Shown here in pieces: positions 1 through 8,272 of a DNA stretch of 64,000 bases (its first letter is position 1; each line of letters begins with the position of its first letter). Below the pieces are notes generated by a model. That model was not told where the DNA came from. It ran no database searches and saw only the letters and a program-made list of their open reading frames with translations. The position numbers and the translations under genes are program-made. The stretch is from Streptomyces humidus (GTDB lineage: Bacteria > Actinomycetota > Actinomycetes > Streptomycetales > Streptomycetaceae), in contig NZ_BMTL01000026.1 of assembly GCF_014649655.1 (NCBI RefSeq), forward strand, positions 90,172-154,171, in the 5' to 3' direction.

Positions 1-537
1 GTCGTGCTTGGCGATGCCGGCGCGCGGCTGGTAGGTGGCGCCGAGGACCGGGTAGCGCACGTCCTGCGAGATGTTGACGATCGGGCAGACTTCCTTGACG
101 CCGTCGGCGTCGAGCCACTCCGCGTCCACGCCGTTGAGGCGGTTGGCCTCCACGCGGCGCACGCTGTCGCGGACGTCCTGGAGGCTGTGGGCGAGGTTCA
201 GCACGCCGCGCTGGGAGAAGAGGATCGGGTAGTCGAGCTCCTCCTCCAGTCCCTCCCAGAGTCTGAGGGCGTGCTCGTAGATGCCGGCGCTCTCGTCCCA
301 CAGGTAGTTGGAGCGGATGATCGTGGTGTTGCGGGCCATGTTGCCGCCGCCGAGCCAGCCCTTCTCCAGCACGGCGACGTTGGTGATGCCGTGGTTCTTC
401 GCCAGATAGTGGGCGGTGGCCAGGCCGTGTCCGCCGCCGCCGACGACGACCACGTCGTACGACTTCTTGGGCTCGGGGTCGCGCCACAGCCAGTCGGGGT
501 GTTCGGGGAGGTCTGCGCCGGGGGTGCGGGGGCTCAT
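1..537 (-). CDS. soxB: Sarcosine oxidase beta subunit, partial (C-terminus off the left edge)
   Basis: This flavoprotein subunit of heterotetrameric sarcosine oxidase oxidatively demethylates sarcosine to glycine and passes the methyl carbon to tetrahydrofolate. Only the first 179 codons are present. A Rossmann FAD-binding motif (VVVVGGGGHGLATA) lies near residue 30, followed by the SoxB-type stretch GGGNMARNTTIIRSNYL near residue 66. The ATG at 537 gives the usual N-terminus for the family. folD ends 58 bp upstream and dmgO lies before that, so the three genes probably form one operon. The other Sox subunits would be expected beyond position 1. Confidence 0.93.
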   Translation of the reverse strand, partial: MSPRTPGADLPEHPDWLWRDPEPKKSYDVVVVGGGGHGLATAHYLAKNHGITNVAVLEKGWLGGGNMARNTTIIRSNYLWDESAGIYEHALRLWEGLEEELDYPILFSQRGVLNLAHSLQDVRDSVRRVEANRLNGVDAEWLDADGVKEVCPIVNISQDVRYPVLGATYQPRAGIAKHD

Positions 538-595
538 CGGACGTCTCCGTCTTCCGAAAGGTACGGATACTGCGGGTGCTGGGGGACGTGCGCGT

Positions 596-1456
596 TCATA
601 GGGCGGTGGCGTTCCTCTCGGCGGCCTCGACGACGTTGGCCAGCAGCATCGCGCGGGTCATGGGACCGACCCCGCCGGGCATCGGCGCGATCCAGCCGGC
701 GACCTGGGCGGCGTCCGGGTGGACATCGCCGACCAGGCCCTGCTCGGTGCGGGTGATGCCGACGTCCAGGACGGCCGCGCCGGTGCGCAGCATGTCCTTG
801 GTGATCAGCCCTGGCGAGCCGGCCGCCGCGATGACGATGTCGGCCTCGCGGGTGTGCCAGGCCAGGCCCTTGGTGCCGGTGTGGCACAAGGTGACGGTGG
901 CGTTCTCGGAGCGGCGGGTGAGGAGCAGGCCGATGGGGCGGCCGACCGTGATGCCGCGGCCGACGACGCAGACCCGGGCGCCGTCGAGCGGTACCCCGTG
1001 GCGCCGCAGGAGTTCGACGATGCCGCGAGGGGTGCACGGCAGCGGGGCGTCGACGCCGAGGGTGAGCCGGCCGAGGTTGACGGGGTGCAGTCCGTCGGCG
1101 TCCTTGGCCGGGTCCATGCGTTCCAGGACGGCGTTGGCGTCGAGGTGGCGGGGCAGCGGGAGCTGGACGATGTAGCCGGTGCAGGCCGGGTCGGCGTTCA
1201 ATTCGTCGATGACGTCCTCGACCTGCTGCTGCGTGGCGTCGGCGGGCAGGTCGCGGCGGATGGAGGCGATGCCGACCTGGGCGCAGTCGCGGTGCTTGCC
1301 GCCGACGTAGGCGCGGCTGCCGGGGTCGTCGCCGACCAGCACCGTGCCGAGGCCGGGCGGGCGGCCGGACGTGGCGGTCGACTTGGCCACGCGCTCCGTG
1401 AGTTCGCGGCGGATGTCGGCGGCGGTGGCCCTGCCGTCGAGCAACTGTGCGTTCAC
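596..1456 (-). CDS. folD: Bifunctional methylene-THF dehydrogenase/methenyl-THF cyclohydrolase FolD
   Basis: FolD interconverts 5,10-methylene-THF and 10-formyl-THF in the cytoplasm. The 286-aa product has the usual family length. Visible motifs are YVGGKHRDCAQVGI with the catalytic lysine, QLPLP, DADGLHPVN, the NADP-binding VVGRGITVGRPIG, and PGGVGPMTRAML near the C-terminus. I chose the GTG at 1456 because GGAAGGA lies about 8 nt upstream; a longer open frame to 1501 would overlap dmgO. Between dmgO and soxB, it would process the C1-folate made by both demethylases. It may be a catabolic paralogue of the housekeeping gene. Confidence 0.95.
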   Translation of the reverse strand: MNAQLLDGRATAADIRRELTERVAKSTATSGRPPGLGTVLVGDDPGSRAYVGGKHRDCAQVGIASIRRDLPADATQQQVEDVIDELNADPACTGYIVQLPLPRHLDANAVLERMDPAKDADGLHPVNLGRLTLGVDAPLPCTPRGIVELLRRHGVPLDGARVCVVGRGITVGRPIGLLLTRRSENATVTLCHTGTKGLAWHTREADIVIAAAGSPGLITKDMLRTGAAVLDVGITRTEQGLVGDVHPDAAQVAGWIAPMPGGVGPMTRAMLLANVVEAAERNATAL

Positions 1457-1493
1457 CGGCGGTGTTCCTTCCCTCGTCGGCCGTGGCCGGGGA

Positions 1494-3932
1494 TCAGCCA
1501 CGGAGGCGGGACATGGTGGGGTCGAACAGGGGTTCCTCGGTGACGACCGCCTCGACGCGCTGGTCGAAGTAGCCGATGTGCAGCACAGTTCCGGGGGACG
1601 TCAGCTCGGCCGGGAGCCAGGCGTAGGCGATGCCCTTGCCGATGGTGTAGCCGTAGGCGGCGCTGGTGACGTAGCCGACCGGCCGCTCGCCGTCGAAGAC
1701 GGGTTCCTTGCCCAGGACGACCGAGCGGGGGTCGTCGACGACGAGGCAGGACAGCTTGCGGCGAACGTTCTCCTTGCGGCGCAGCAGCGCGGCCTTGCCG
1801 ATGAAGTCGTCCTTGTCGAGCTTGACGGCGAAGCCGACGCCGGCCTCGTAGGGGTCGTGCTCGTAGGTCATGTCGGTGCCGAAGGAGCGGTAGCCCTTCT
1901 CCAGGCGCAGGCTGTTGAAGGCGCCACGGCCGGCGATGACGCCGCCGAGGGGCCGGGCCGCCTCCCAGAGGGTGTCCCAGAGCTTGCGGCCCTGGTCGGC
2001 GGTGGTGTAGAGCTCCCAGCCGAGTTCGCCGACGTAGCTCAGGCGCATGGCGGTGACGGGCACCGAGCCGATGTAGGCGGTCTTGGCCCGGAAGTACTTC
2101 AGTCCTTCGCCCGAGAAGTCGGCGTCGGTGAGAGGCTGCAGGACCTTGCGGGCGAGCGGGCCCCACAGGCCGATGCAGCAGGTGCCGGGGGTGATGTCGC
2201 GGACCTGGACCGTGCCGTCGGCCGGGAGGTGGCGGGTGATCCAGTCCAGGTCGAGGTTGCCGTTGGCGCCGATCTGGAAGGTGTCGCGGGCCAGCCGGGC
2301 CACGGTGACGTCGCTGCGGATGCCGCCGTCGTGGTCGAGGAAGAGCGTGTAGGTCACCGAGCCGACGGATTTGGCGACCTTGCCGGTGCACAGGCGCTCC
2401 AGGAGGTCGGCGGCGCCGGGGCCGCTCACCTCCAGGCGCTTGAGGGCCGTCATGTCGTACATCGCGACGGTCTCGCGGGTGGCCTGGGCCTCGGCGCCGA
2501 CGATCGGCGACCAGAACCGCGCGGCCCAGTCGCCCGGGGTCGGGATGCTGCGGCCGTCCACGAGGCCGGCGTTGGCCTCGTACCACTGCGGACGCTCCCA
2601 GCCGTTCGCCTCCAGGAAGACGGCGCCGTGCTCCTGCTGGCGGGCGTGGAAGGGGCTGGTGCGGATCGGGCGCGGGTCCCCGGGCGGCTGGAGGGGGTGG
2701 ATGATGTCGTAGACCTCGACGAAGTTCTGGCAGTCGCGGGCCAGGACGTACTCCGGGGACAGCTGGTGCGGCTCGAAGCGGTTGAGGTCGCACTCGTGCA
2801 GGTCGAAGGAGGAGCAGTAGCCGTCGACCAGCCATTCGGCCATGGCGCGTCCCACGCCGGCGGAGTGGGTGACCCAGACGGCCTCGGCGACCCAGAAGCC
2901 CTTGACGTCCCGTGACTCGCCGAGGAGCGGGAAGTTGTCGGTGGTGAAGGAGAACAGGCCGTTGATGCCCTCCTCGACCTTCGCCTCCTTCGTGGCGGGG
3001 AGGAGCGCCTGGGTCTCGGTCCAGGCGTCCGCGAAGTCGTCCTCGGTGAACTTCAGGACCGACGGCATGCCGTCGGCCTCCTCCACGGAGAGGATCTCGT
3101 CGGCGGTGACGGGCATCGGGCGGTGGCCGTAGTAGCCGATGCCGATGCCGTCGAAGCGGTCGCGGTAGTAGAGGTCGGCGTCCTGGTGGCGCAGGATCGG
3201 CCGGACCGCCTCCTCGGTCTGACCGGCGAGTGCCGGGATCGGGCCGGTCCAGGCGAGCTGGTGGGCGAGCGGAGTCAGCGGGAGGTTCATCCCGGCCATG
3301 CGGGCGATCTTCGGGCCCCAGATGCCGGCGCAGCACACGACGATGTCCGCCGGGATCTCGCCCTGGTCGGTCAGGACGCCGGTGACCTCGTCGTCGGCCG
3401 TCAGGACGTCGAGGACCTCGTGGCGGGCCAGGAAGGTCACGCCGCGCTCGGTGGCCCGGCGGATCTGGGCCTCGACGGCGAGGACGGCCTTGGCGAGGCC
3501 GTCGGTGGGGACGAGGAGGCCGCCGAGGACCTTGGCGGGATTGACCAGCGGGTGCTGCTGCAGGCATTCGTCCGCGGTGAGCAGGCGGGCGTCGATGCCC
3601 CAGGCGGTGATCCAGCCGTGCCGGCGGCGCAGTTCGGTCAGGCGCTCGGGGGTGGTGGCCACTTCGAGACCGCCGACCTGGAGGAAGCAGGGCTTGCCGT
3701 CCACGTCGAGGGAGCAGAACTTCTCGACGGTGTACCGGGCCAGTTCGGTCATCGTCTTGGAGGAGTTCGTCTGGAAGACCAGGCCGGGGGCGTGTGACGT
3801 GGAGCCGCCGGTGGCGGGCAGCGGGCCCTGGTCGACCACGGTCACCTCGGTCCAGCCTCGCGCGGAGATCTCGTCCGCGAGAGCCGCGCCCACGACTCCC
3901 GCTCCGATGATGACCACTCGGGGTCCCGCCAT
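1494..3932 (-). CDS. dmgO: Dimethylglycine oxidase-like FAD/GcvT fusion protein
   Basis: The 812-aa protein matches the Arthrobacter dimethylglycine oxidase layout. An N-terminal FAD-dependent amine oxidase (RVVIIGAGVVGAALADE at residue 5) covers about residues 1-390, and a GcvT-like folate-binding half follows. The stretch GGSTSHAPGLVFQ carries the histidine that holds FAD covalently in this family. The expected reaction is N,N-dimethylglycine to sarcosine, with the methyl group captured as 5,10-methylene-THF. GGAGG lies 7 nt before the ATG at 3932. A perfect GTTGC-N7-GCAAC palindrome sits about 40-55 bp upstream, so it is probably the first gene of dmgO-folD-sox. A sarcosine oxidase-like role is the main alternative. 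Confidence 0.88.
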   Translation of the reverse strand: MAGPRVVIIGAGVVGAALADEISARGWTEVTVVDQGPLPATGGSTSHAPGLVFQTNSSKTMTELARYTVEKFCSLDVDGKPCFLQVGGLEVATTPERLTELRRRHGWITAWGIDARLLTADECLQQHPLVNPAKVLGGLLVPTDGLAKAVLAVEAQIRRATERGVTFLARHEVLDVLTADDEVTGVLTDQGEIPADIVVCCAGIWGPKIARMAGMNLPLTPLAHQLAWTGPIPALAGQTEEAVRPILRHQDADLYYRDRFDGIGIGYYGHRPMPVTADEILSVEEADGMPSVLKFTEDDFADAWTETQALLPATKEAKVEEGINGLFSFTTDNFPLLGESRDVKGFWVAEAVWVTHSAGVGRAMAEWLVDGYCSSFDLHECDLNRFEPHQLSPEYVLARDCQNFVEVYDIIHPLQPPGDPRPIRTSPFHARQQEHGAVFLEANGWERPQWYEANAGLVDGRSIPTPGDWAARFWSPIVGAEAQATRETVAMYDMTALKRLEVSGPGAADLLERLCTGKVAKSVGSVTYTLFLDHDGGIRSDVTVARLARDTFQIGANGNLDLDWITRHLPADGTVQVRDITPGTCCIGLWGPLARKVLQPLTDADFSGEGLKYFRAKTAYIGSVPVTAMRLSYVGELGWELYTTADQGRKLWDTLWEAARPLGGVIAGRGAFNSLRLEKGYRSFGTDMTYEHDPYEAGVGFAVKLDKDDFIGKAALLRRKENVRRKLSCLVVDDPRSVVLGKEPVFDGERPVGYVTSAAYGYTIGKGIAYAWLPAELTSPGTVLHIGYFDQRVEAVVTEEPLFDPTMSRLRG

Positions 3933-3970
3933 CGCCGCACCTCCGTCTGTTGATCAGCCGTGCCGATCGA

Positions 3971-3987
3971 GTTGCTGTTTACGCAAC
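3971..3987. promoter_or_regulatory. Putative IclR operator upstream of dmgO
   Basis: The sequence GTTGCTGTTTACGCAAC is a perfect GTTGC-N7-GCAAC palindrome. It recurs upstream of other betaine-catabolism genes here. A shorter palindrome, GTTGCGCAAC, lies just beyond it at 3997-4006 and may be a second contact. Confidence 0.65.
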
Positions 3988-4076
3988 GCGGTTCAGGTTG
4001 CGCAACTCAATGTGCCTTCCGCGCAGGTGGGTGTCAAGGGTCCCGAGACCTCGGGAAAACAGGCCGGAACACGGCG

Positions 4077-4123
4077 ATGCCCGGTGGGCGGCGCGCATCC
4101 CGCGCACACCGCCCACCGGGCAT
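4077..4123 (-). terminator. Strong stem-loop terminator after the betaine ABC operon
   Basis: A perfect 15-bp stem (ATGCCCGGTGGGCGG at 4077-4091 pairing with 4109-4123) encloses a GC-rich inner hairpin. It lies 35 bp past the stop of the substrate-binding protein and upstream of the dmgO promoter region, so it separates the two operons. Confidence 0.8.
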
Positions 4124-4157
4124 GAACCGACCGGATTCCCGCTTCCGGTCCGCGCTC

Positions 4158-5135
4158 CTACTTGACCCAGGCGTCCACCTTGGCGCGGTTGGCGTCGACC
4201 CACTTCTTCGCCGCGGCCTCCGGGGTCATCTTGTCGACCGCGATGTACTTGGCCACCGTGTTCTGGTCGTCGTTCGTCCAGTTGAAGTTCTTCACCAGGT
4301 CGTAGGCGGGACTGCCGGACTTGGCGAACTTCGCGCTGACGATCTTGTCCAGGTCGTACACGGGGTAGTCACAGGCGACCTTCTCCGCGTCGGCGTCGCA
4401 ACCCGCCTTGTACGGGGGCAGGTTCACCTTCACCAACGGCACCTCGGACAGGAACCACTGCGGCTCGTAGAAGTAGCCGATCACCCATTCCTTGTTCTTC
4501 TCGGCCTTGCGGTAGGCCTGGATGAGCGCCGTCTCGCTGCCCGCGTACACCACCTTGAAGCCCAGCTTCAGGTTCTTCACCAGAGCCTCGTCGTTGGTGA
4601 CGTACGACGGGTCGCCGTCCAGGAGCTGGCCCTTGCCGCCCGACTCGGAGGTCTTGAACTCGGCCGCGTACTTGTTCAGGCTCTTCCAGTCGGTGATGTC
4701 CGGGTGGGCCTTCGCCAGCCACGGCGGCACGTACCAGCCGATGATGCCCTTGTTGCCGGTCGAACCGGCGGGGACGGCCGTCTTCTGCCCGTCGATGTAC
4801 TTCTTCTTCAGGTCGTCGTGACCCCAGTTCTCCAGGACGGCGTCCACCTCGCCCGTCCCGAACCCCTGCCAGGCGATCTCCTCCTTCAGGTCCTTCTTGG
4901 TGACCGTGCAGCCCAGGTCGTGCTGCGCGACGTACGCGACGACCGCCGCGTCCGCCTCGTAGCCCACCCACGGGTTGACCGCGAGGTTGAACGCGCCGCA
5001 CTTGCCCGAGCCGCTCGAACCGCCGGCGTCCGAGGAACTGCTCCCGACCTTCGCACCGCCGCAGGCGGTGAGGGTGAGGCCGAGGACCGCTGCGCCGGCC
5101 GCGCCGGCTCTCCATCGTCTTGCTTGCCTTGCCAT
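4158..5135 (-). CDS. Glycine betaine/proline ABC transporter substrate-binding lipoprotein
   Basis: This lipoprotein would capture glycine betaine or related quaternary amines outside the membrane. The 325-aa product begins with a basic n-region and a lipobox (LTAC, Cys about residue 25). An OpuAC/ProX-type domain follows (FNLAVNPWVGYEADAAVVAY, then a GYFYEPQWF segment). I chose the ATG at 5135 because AAGGAG lies about 9 nt upstream; open frame further upstream runs into the permease gene. It is the last gene of betB-ATPase-permease-SBP and is followed by a strong terminator. Within a catabolic locus, nutrient uptake is more likely than osmoprotection alone. Confidence 0.93.
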   Translation of the reverse strand: MARQARRWRAGAAGAAVLGLTLTACGGAKVGSSSSDAGGSSGSGKCGAFNLAVNPWVGYEADAAVVAYVAQHDLGCTVTKKDLKEEIAWQGFGTGEVDAVLENWGHDDLKKKYIDGQKTAVPAGSTGNKGIIGWYVPPWLAKAHPDITDWKSLNKYAAEFKTSESGGKGQLLDGDPSYVTNDEALVKNLKLGFKVVYAGSETALIQAYRKAEKNKEWVIGYFYEPQWFLSEVPLVKVNLPPYKAGCDADAEKVACDYPVYDLDKIVSAKFAKSGSPAYDLVKNFNWTNDDQNTVAKYIAVDKMTPEAAAKKWVDANRAKVDAWVK

Positions 5136-5148
5136 GATCAGTTTCTCC

Positions 5149-7167
5149 TTATGCGCCGGCACGCCGCGCCGCTGCTTGAGTGATCCGGTCGAACATGACT
5201 CCGAGAAGGACGATGGCCAGCCCAGCGGCGAGCCCCTTTCCGAACAGTTGGCCCTGCGAGAAACCGGCCACGACGTCGTAGCCGAGGGCGCCCGCGCCCA
5301 CCAGGCCGCCCACCACAACCATCGACAGCACGTAGATCAGGCCCTGGTTCGTGGCGAGAGTCAGGGCGCCGCGCGCCATCGGCAGCTGGACCTTGGTGAT
5401 GATCTGCCAGGTGTTGCACCCGGCGGAGGTGGCCGCCTCCACGGTGGTCTCGGGCACGTTCCGCACCCCGTCCGCGATGATCTTTATTGCGACGGGAGCC
5501 GCGTAGACGATCGCGGCGACGATCGCCGTGAAACGGGTCGCGCCGAAGAGCGCGAGGAACGGCACCAGATAGACGAACGGCGGCATGACCTGTGCCGCGT
5601 CCAGGCTCGGCCGCAGTACGCGGTCCACCAGCCGGCTGCGGCCCATCCAGACGCCGAAGCCGATGCCGAGCAGCATCACGAGAATGGTGGCGACCACGGT
5701 CGAGGCCAGGGTCGTCATGCTGTCCGACCACATCCCGGTGGCGACCAGCAGTCCCACGCACACCGCGGTGGTGATCCCGGCCCGGCGGCCGCCCAGGACG
5801 ACGCCGAGCGCGACCAGCACGGCGCCGACGAGCCACCAGGGGGAGTCCGTGAGCAGCGACTGGAACGGGTTGAGCAGTCCGTTGGTGATCAGGTCGCGGA
5901 CGGTGTTGGTGACGCCCGAGAGGTTGTCCTGCACCCAGGTCGTCGAGGTGTCCGCCGCACCCGCGATGGAGCTGCCCAAGCCTCCCTCGCCGGGGAACTC
6001 GGCCGCCCACACATAGGTGTGCGACATGAAGACCAGGACGGCCGTGAGGACCGCTCCCGCGCCGAGCAGCGGCCGCCGCCAGGCGAGGAACCGGTTCTTC
6101 GAACGCCGGGCCTCCTCCTCGCGGGTGCTGGCCGCGGTCGTCACCCGGTCGAGGACGATCGCCATGACGACGATGGACAGGCCCGCGTTGAAGGCCGTGC
6201 CCACGTCGAGCGACTGCAGCGCCTGGACGACGGTCTTGCCGAGGCCGGGAGCGTCGATGAGGGCCGCGATGGTCACCATGGCCAGGGCGGCCATGATGGT
6301 CTGGTTGACGCCCATCACCACGGTCCGCTTGGACATCGGCAGCAGGACCTTCAGCAGGGCCTGCCGGCGGGTCGCGCCGAGCGAGTCGGCCGCCTCCACC
6401 GTCGTCTCCGGCACGGTCCGGATGGCGTGCGCGGTGATCCTGATCGCCGGCGGCGCCGCGTAGATCACCGTGGCGATGGTGGCGGAGGCTCCGCCGATGA
6501 GGAAGAACAGGGTCAGTGGGGCCAGATAGACGAAGGTCGGCATCGTCTGCATGAAGTCCAGCAGGGGGGTGACGACCCGGTTGACCCGGTCGGACAGCCC
6601 CGCCCACACCCCCAGGGGGATCGCGAACAACAGCGCCACGAGGACCGCGGAGACGGTGAGCGCCAGGGTGTCCATGCTCTCCTGCCACAGGCCCTGCAGG
6701 CCCAGGAAGGTGAAGCCCGCCACGGCCAGCAGGGCGACCCGCCAGTTGCCGAAGGCCCAGGAGACGTAACCCGCGATGCCGACGACGCCGAGCCAGCCGA
6801 TCTGCGGGAGGGGGCGGCCGGCGGAGGGCTGGGAGATCAACTCCTGCACGAAGGTGACCAGGTGGTCGATGACCAGGCGGATCTCGTTGAAGAAGTACAG
6901 GAACAGGGGGTTGGAGTTGCGGTTCGCGCCGATCGAGTCGTTGACGTCGTTGAACCACCGGTGCAGATCGGTCAGGTCGGCCGCCGCGAGCGCGAGGGTC
7001 TGCCTGCCGCGCAGGACGACGAAGAGCACCAGCCAGACGACCAGGATCGCGCCGATCACCAGGGGGCGGCCGATCCTGCGGGCCTCCCCGGCCGGGGCCG
7101 GCTCCGGCCCCGGCCGGGTCGCCTCCGGTTTGCCCGGCGGCTCGGTCTTCTCCACGACGACGGTCAT
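5149..7167 (-). CDS. Glycine betaine ABC transporter permease with two fused membrane domains
   Basis: The 672-aa protein is about twice the length of a normal ProW/OpuAB permease. It contains two complete binding-protein-dependent permease domains, about residues 130-330 and 470-670. Each has its own EAA loop (PETTVEAADSLGATRRQALL and PETTVEAATSAGCNTWQII) and several membrane spans. A proline/glutamate-rich cytoplasmic N-terminus precedes a first span near residues 33-52. One polypeptide could therefore supply both halves of the channel. Its ATG overlaps the TGA of the ATPase gene (ATGA), so translation is probably coupled. The substrate-binding protein follows 13 bp downstream. Confidence 0.92.
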   Translation of the reverse strand: MTVVVEKTEPPGKPEATRPGPEPAPAGEARRIGRPLVIGAILVVWLVLFVVLRGRQTLALAAADLTDLHRWFNDVNDSIGANRNSNPLFLYFFNEIRLVIDHLVTFVQELISQPSAGRPLPQIGWLGVVGIAGYVSWAFGNWRVALLAVAGFTFLGLQGLWQESMDTLALTVSAVLVALLFAIPLGVWAGLSDRVNRVVTPLLDFMQTMPTFVYLAPLTLFFLIGGASATIATVIYAAPPAIRITAHAIRTVPETTVEAADSLGATRRQALLKVLLPMSKRTVVMGVNQTIMAALAMVTIAALIDAPGLGKTVVQALQSLDVGTAFNAGLSIVVMAIVLDRVTTAASTREEEARRSKNRFLAWRRPLLGAGAVLTAVLVFMSHTYVWAAEFPGEGGLGSSIAGAADTSTTWVQDNLSGVTNTVRDLITNGLLNPFQSLLTDSPWWLVGAVLVALGVVLGGRRAGITTAVCVGLLVATGMWSDSMTTLASTVVATILVMLLGIGFGVWMGRSRLVDRVLRPSLDAAQVMPPFVYLVPFLALFGATRFTAIVAAIVYAAPVAIKIIADGVRNVPETTVEAATSAGCNTWQIITKVQLPMARGALTLATNQGLIYVLSMVVVGGLVGAGALGYDVVAGFSQGQLFGKGLAAGLAIVLLGVMFDRITQAAARRAGA

Positions 7168-8252
7168 CGGGCGCCGCCTTCCTGTCCGGCGACCACGGCG
7201 AGGATCTCCTCGTCGCCGACGATGCCGAGCAGTTTGCCGTTCTCGACGACCTTGACGGGCTTGTCGGCCGCGAGCACCGCCCGGGTGGCTTCCTTGACCA
7301 CGACGTCCGGGCCCAGCTCGGGGCCGTCCAGGGCGTCGCCGTCCTCCGCGGGCCGCATGATCCACCGCAGGGTGAGCACGTCGCCGCGCGGCACGTCCTT
7401 GACGAACTCGCGGACGTAGTCGTCGGCGGGGGCGCCGACGAGTTCGTCGCCCGTGCCGCACTGGACCATCTTGCCGTCGCGCATGATCAGGATGCGGTCG
7501 CCCAGCTTGAGGGCCTCGGAGAGGTCGTGGGTGATGAAGACCATCGTCTTGCCGACCTCGTGGTGAAGCCGGATGACCTCGTTCTGCATGTCACGGCGGA
7601 TCAGCGGGTCGAGCGCCGAGAACGGCTCGTCGAAGAGGAGCACGTCCGGCTCGCCGGCCAGCGCGCGGGCCAGCCCGACGCGCTGCTGCATGCCGCCGGA
7701 GAGCTGGTCGGGGTAGGACTTCTCGTAGCCGGCGAGGCCGACGAGTTCGACGACCTCCTGGGCCCGCCGGACGCGCTCCGCCCTGCTCATGCCGCGGATC
7801 TCCAGGCCGAAGGCCACGTTGTCGACGACCCGGCGGTGCGGCAGCAGCCCGAAGTGCTGGAAGACCATGGAGAACTTGCGGCGGCGCAGATCGCGCAGGC
7901 GCCTGTCGTCGGCCTGGCGGATGTCCTCGCCCTCGAAGACGATCTCGCCCGCGGTGGGCTCGATCAGCCGGGTCAGACATCGCACGAGGGTGGACTTGCC
8001 GGAGCCGGACAGGCCCATGACGACGAAGACCTCGCCGGGCGACACGTCGAAGTTCACGTCGCGTACGGCGGCGGTGCAGCCGGTGCGGTCCATCAGCTCG
8101 CGGCGGGTGAGCCCGCACAACTCCTCGGACCCGGGCACCCGGTCGGCCTTCGGCCCGAACACCTTCCACAGCCTGCGCACGGAGATGACCGGGGTGGGAC
8201 CCGAGTCCTGGGGCGTGCCGCGCCGCGGCGGCACCTCGGTCTGGGTGGTCAT
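7164..8252 (-). CDS. Glycine betaine ABC transporter ATP-binding protein (ProV/OpuAA type)
   Basis: The 362-aa ATPase has Walker A GLSGSGKST, signature LSGGMQQRVGLARAL, Walker B VLLFDEPFSALD and the H-loop FITHD. The spacer before Walker A (LTRRELMDRTGCTAAVRDVNF) is typical of betaine/carnitine transporters. The C-terminal 90 residues resemble a CBS-type regulatory region with one clear repeat (VVKEATRAVLAADKPVKVVE). The start at 8252 follows a GAAAGAAGG site, 20 bp after the betB stop. It would energise the fused permease downstream. Confidence 0.94.
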   Translation of the reverse strand: MTTQTEVPPRRGTPQDSGPTPVISVRRLWKVFGPKADRVPGSEELCGLTRRELMDRTGCTAAVRDVNFDVSPGEVFVVMGLSGSGKSTLVRCLTRLIEPTAGEIVFEGEDIRQADDRRLRDLRRRKFSMVFQHFGLLPHRRVVDNVAFGLEIRGMSRAERVRRAQEVVELVGLAGYEKSYPDQLSGGMQQRVGLARALAGEPDVLLFDEPFSALDPLIRRDMQNEVIRLHHEVGKTMVFITHDLSEALKLGDRILIMRDGKMVQCGTGDELVGAPADDYVREFVKDVPRGDVLTLRWIMRPAEDGDALDGPELGPDVVVKEATRAVLAADKPVKVVENGKLLGIVGDEEILAVVAGQEGGAR

Positions 8253-8272
8253 GTTCGGCCTTCTTTCGGCGG

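Noticed and set aside
3997..4006. GTTGCGCAAC palindrome counted as another IclR operator
   Set aside because: The arms match but the 7-bp spacer is absent, so it does not fit the 17-bp pattern; it may still be an accessory contact.
4975..7419. An 814-codon open frame on the plus strand
   Set aside because: It is antisense to the permease gene, is rich in Arg, Asp, His and Gln as expected of the complementary strand of GC-rich coding DNA, and matches no family.
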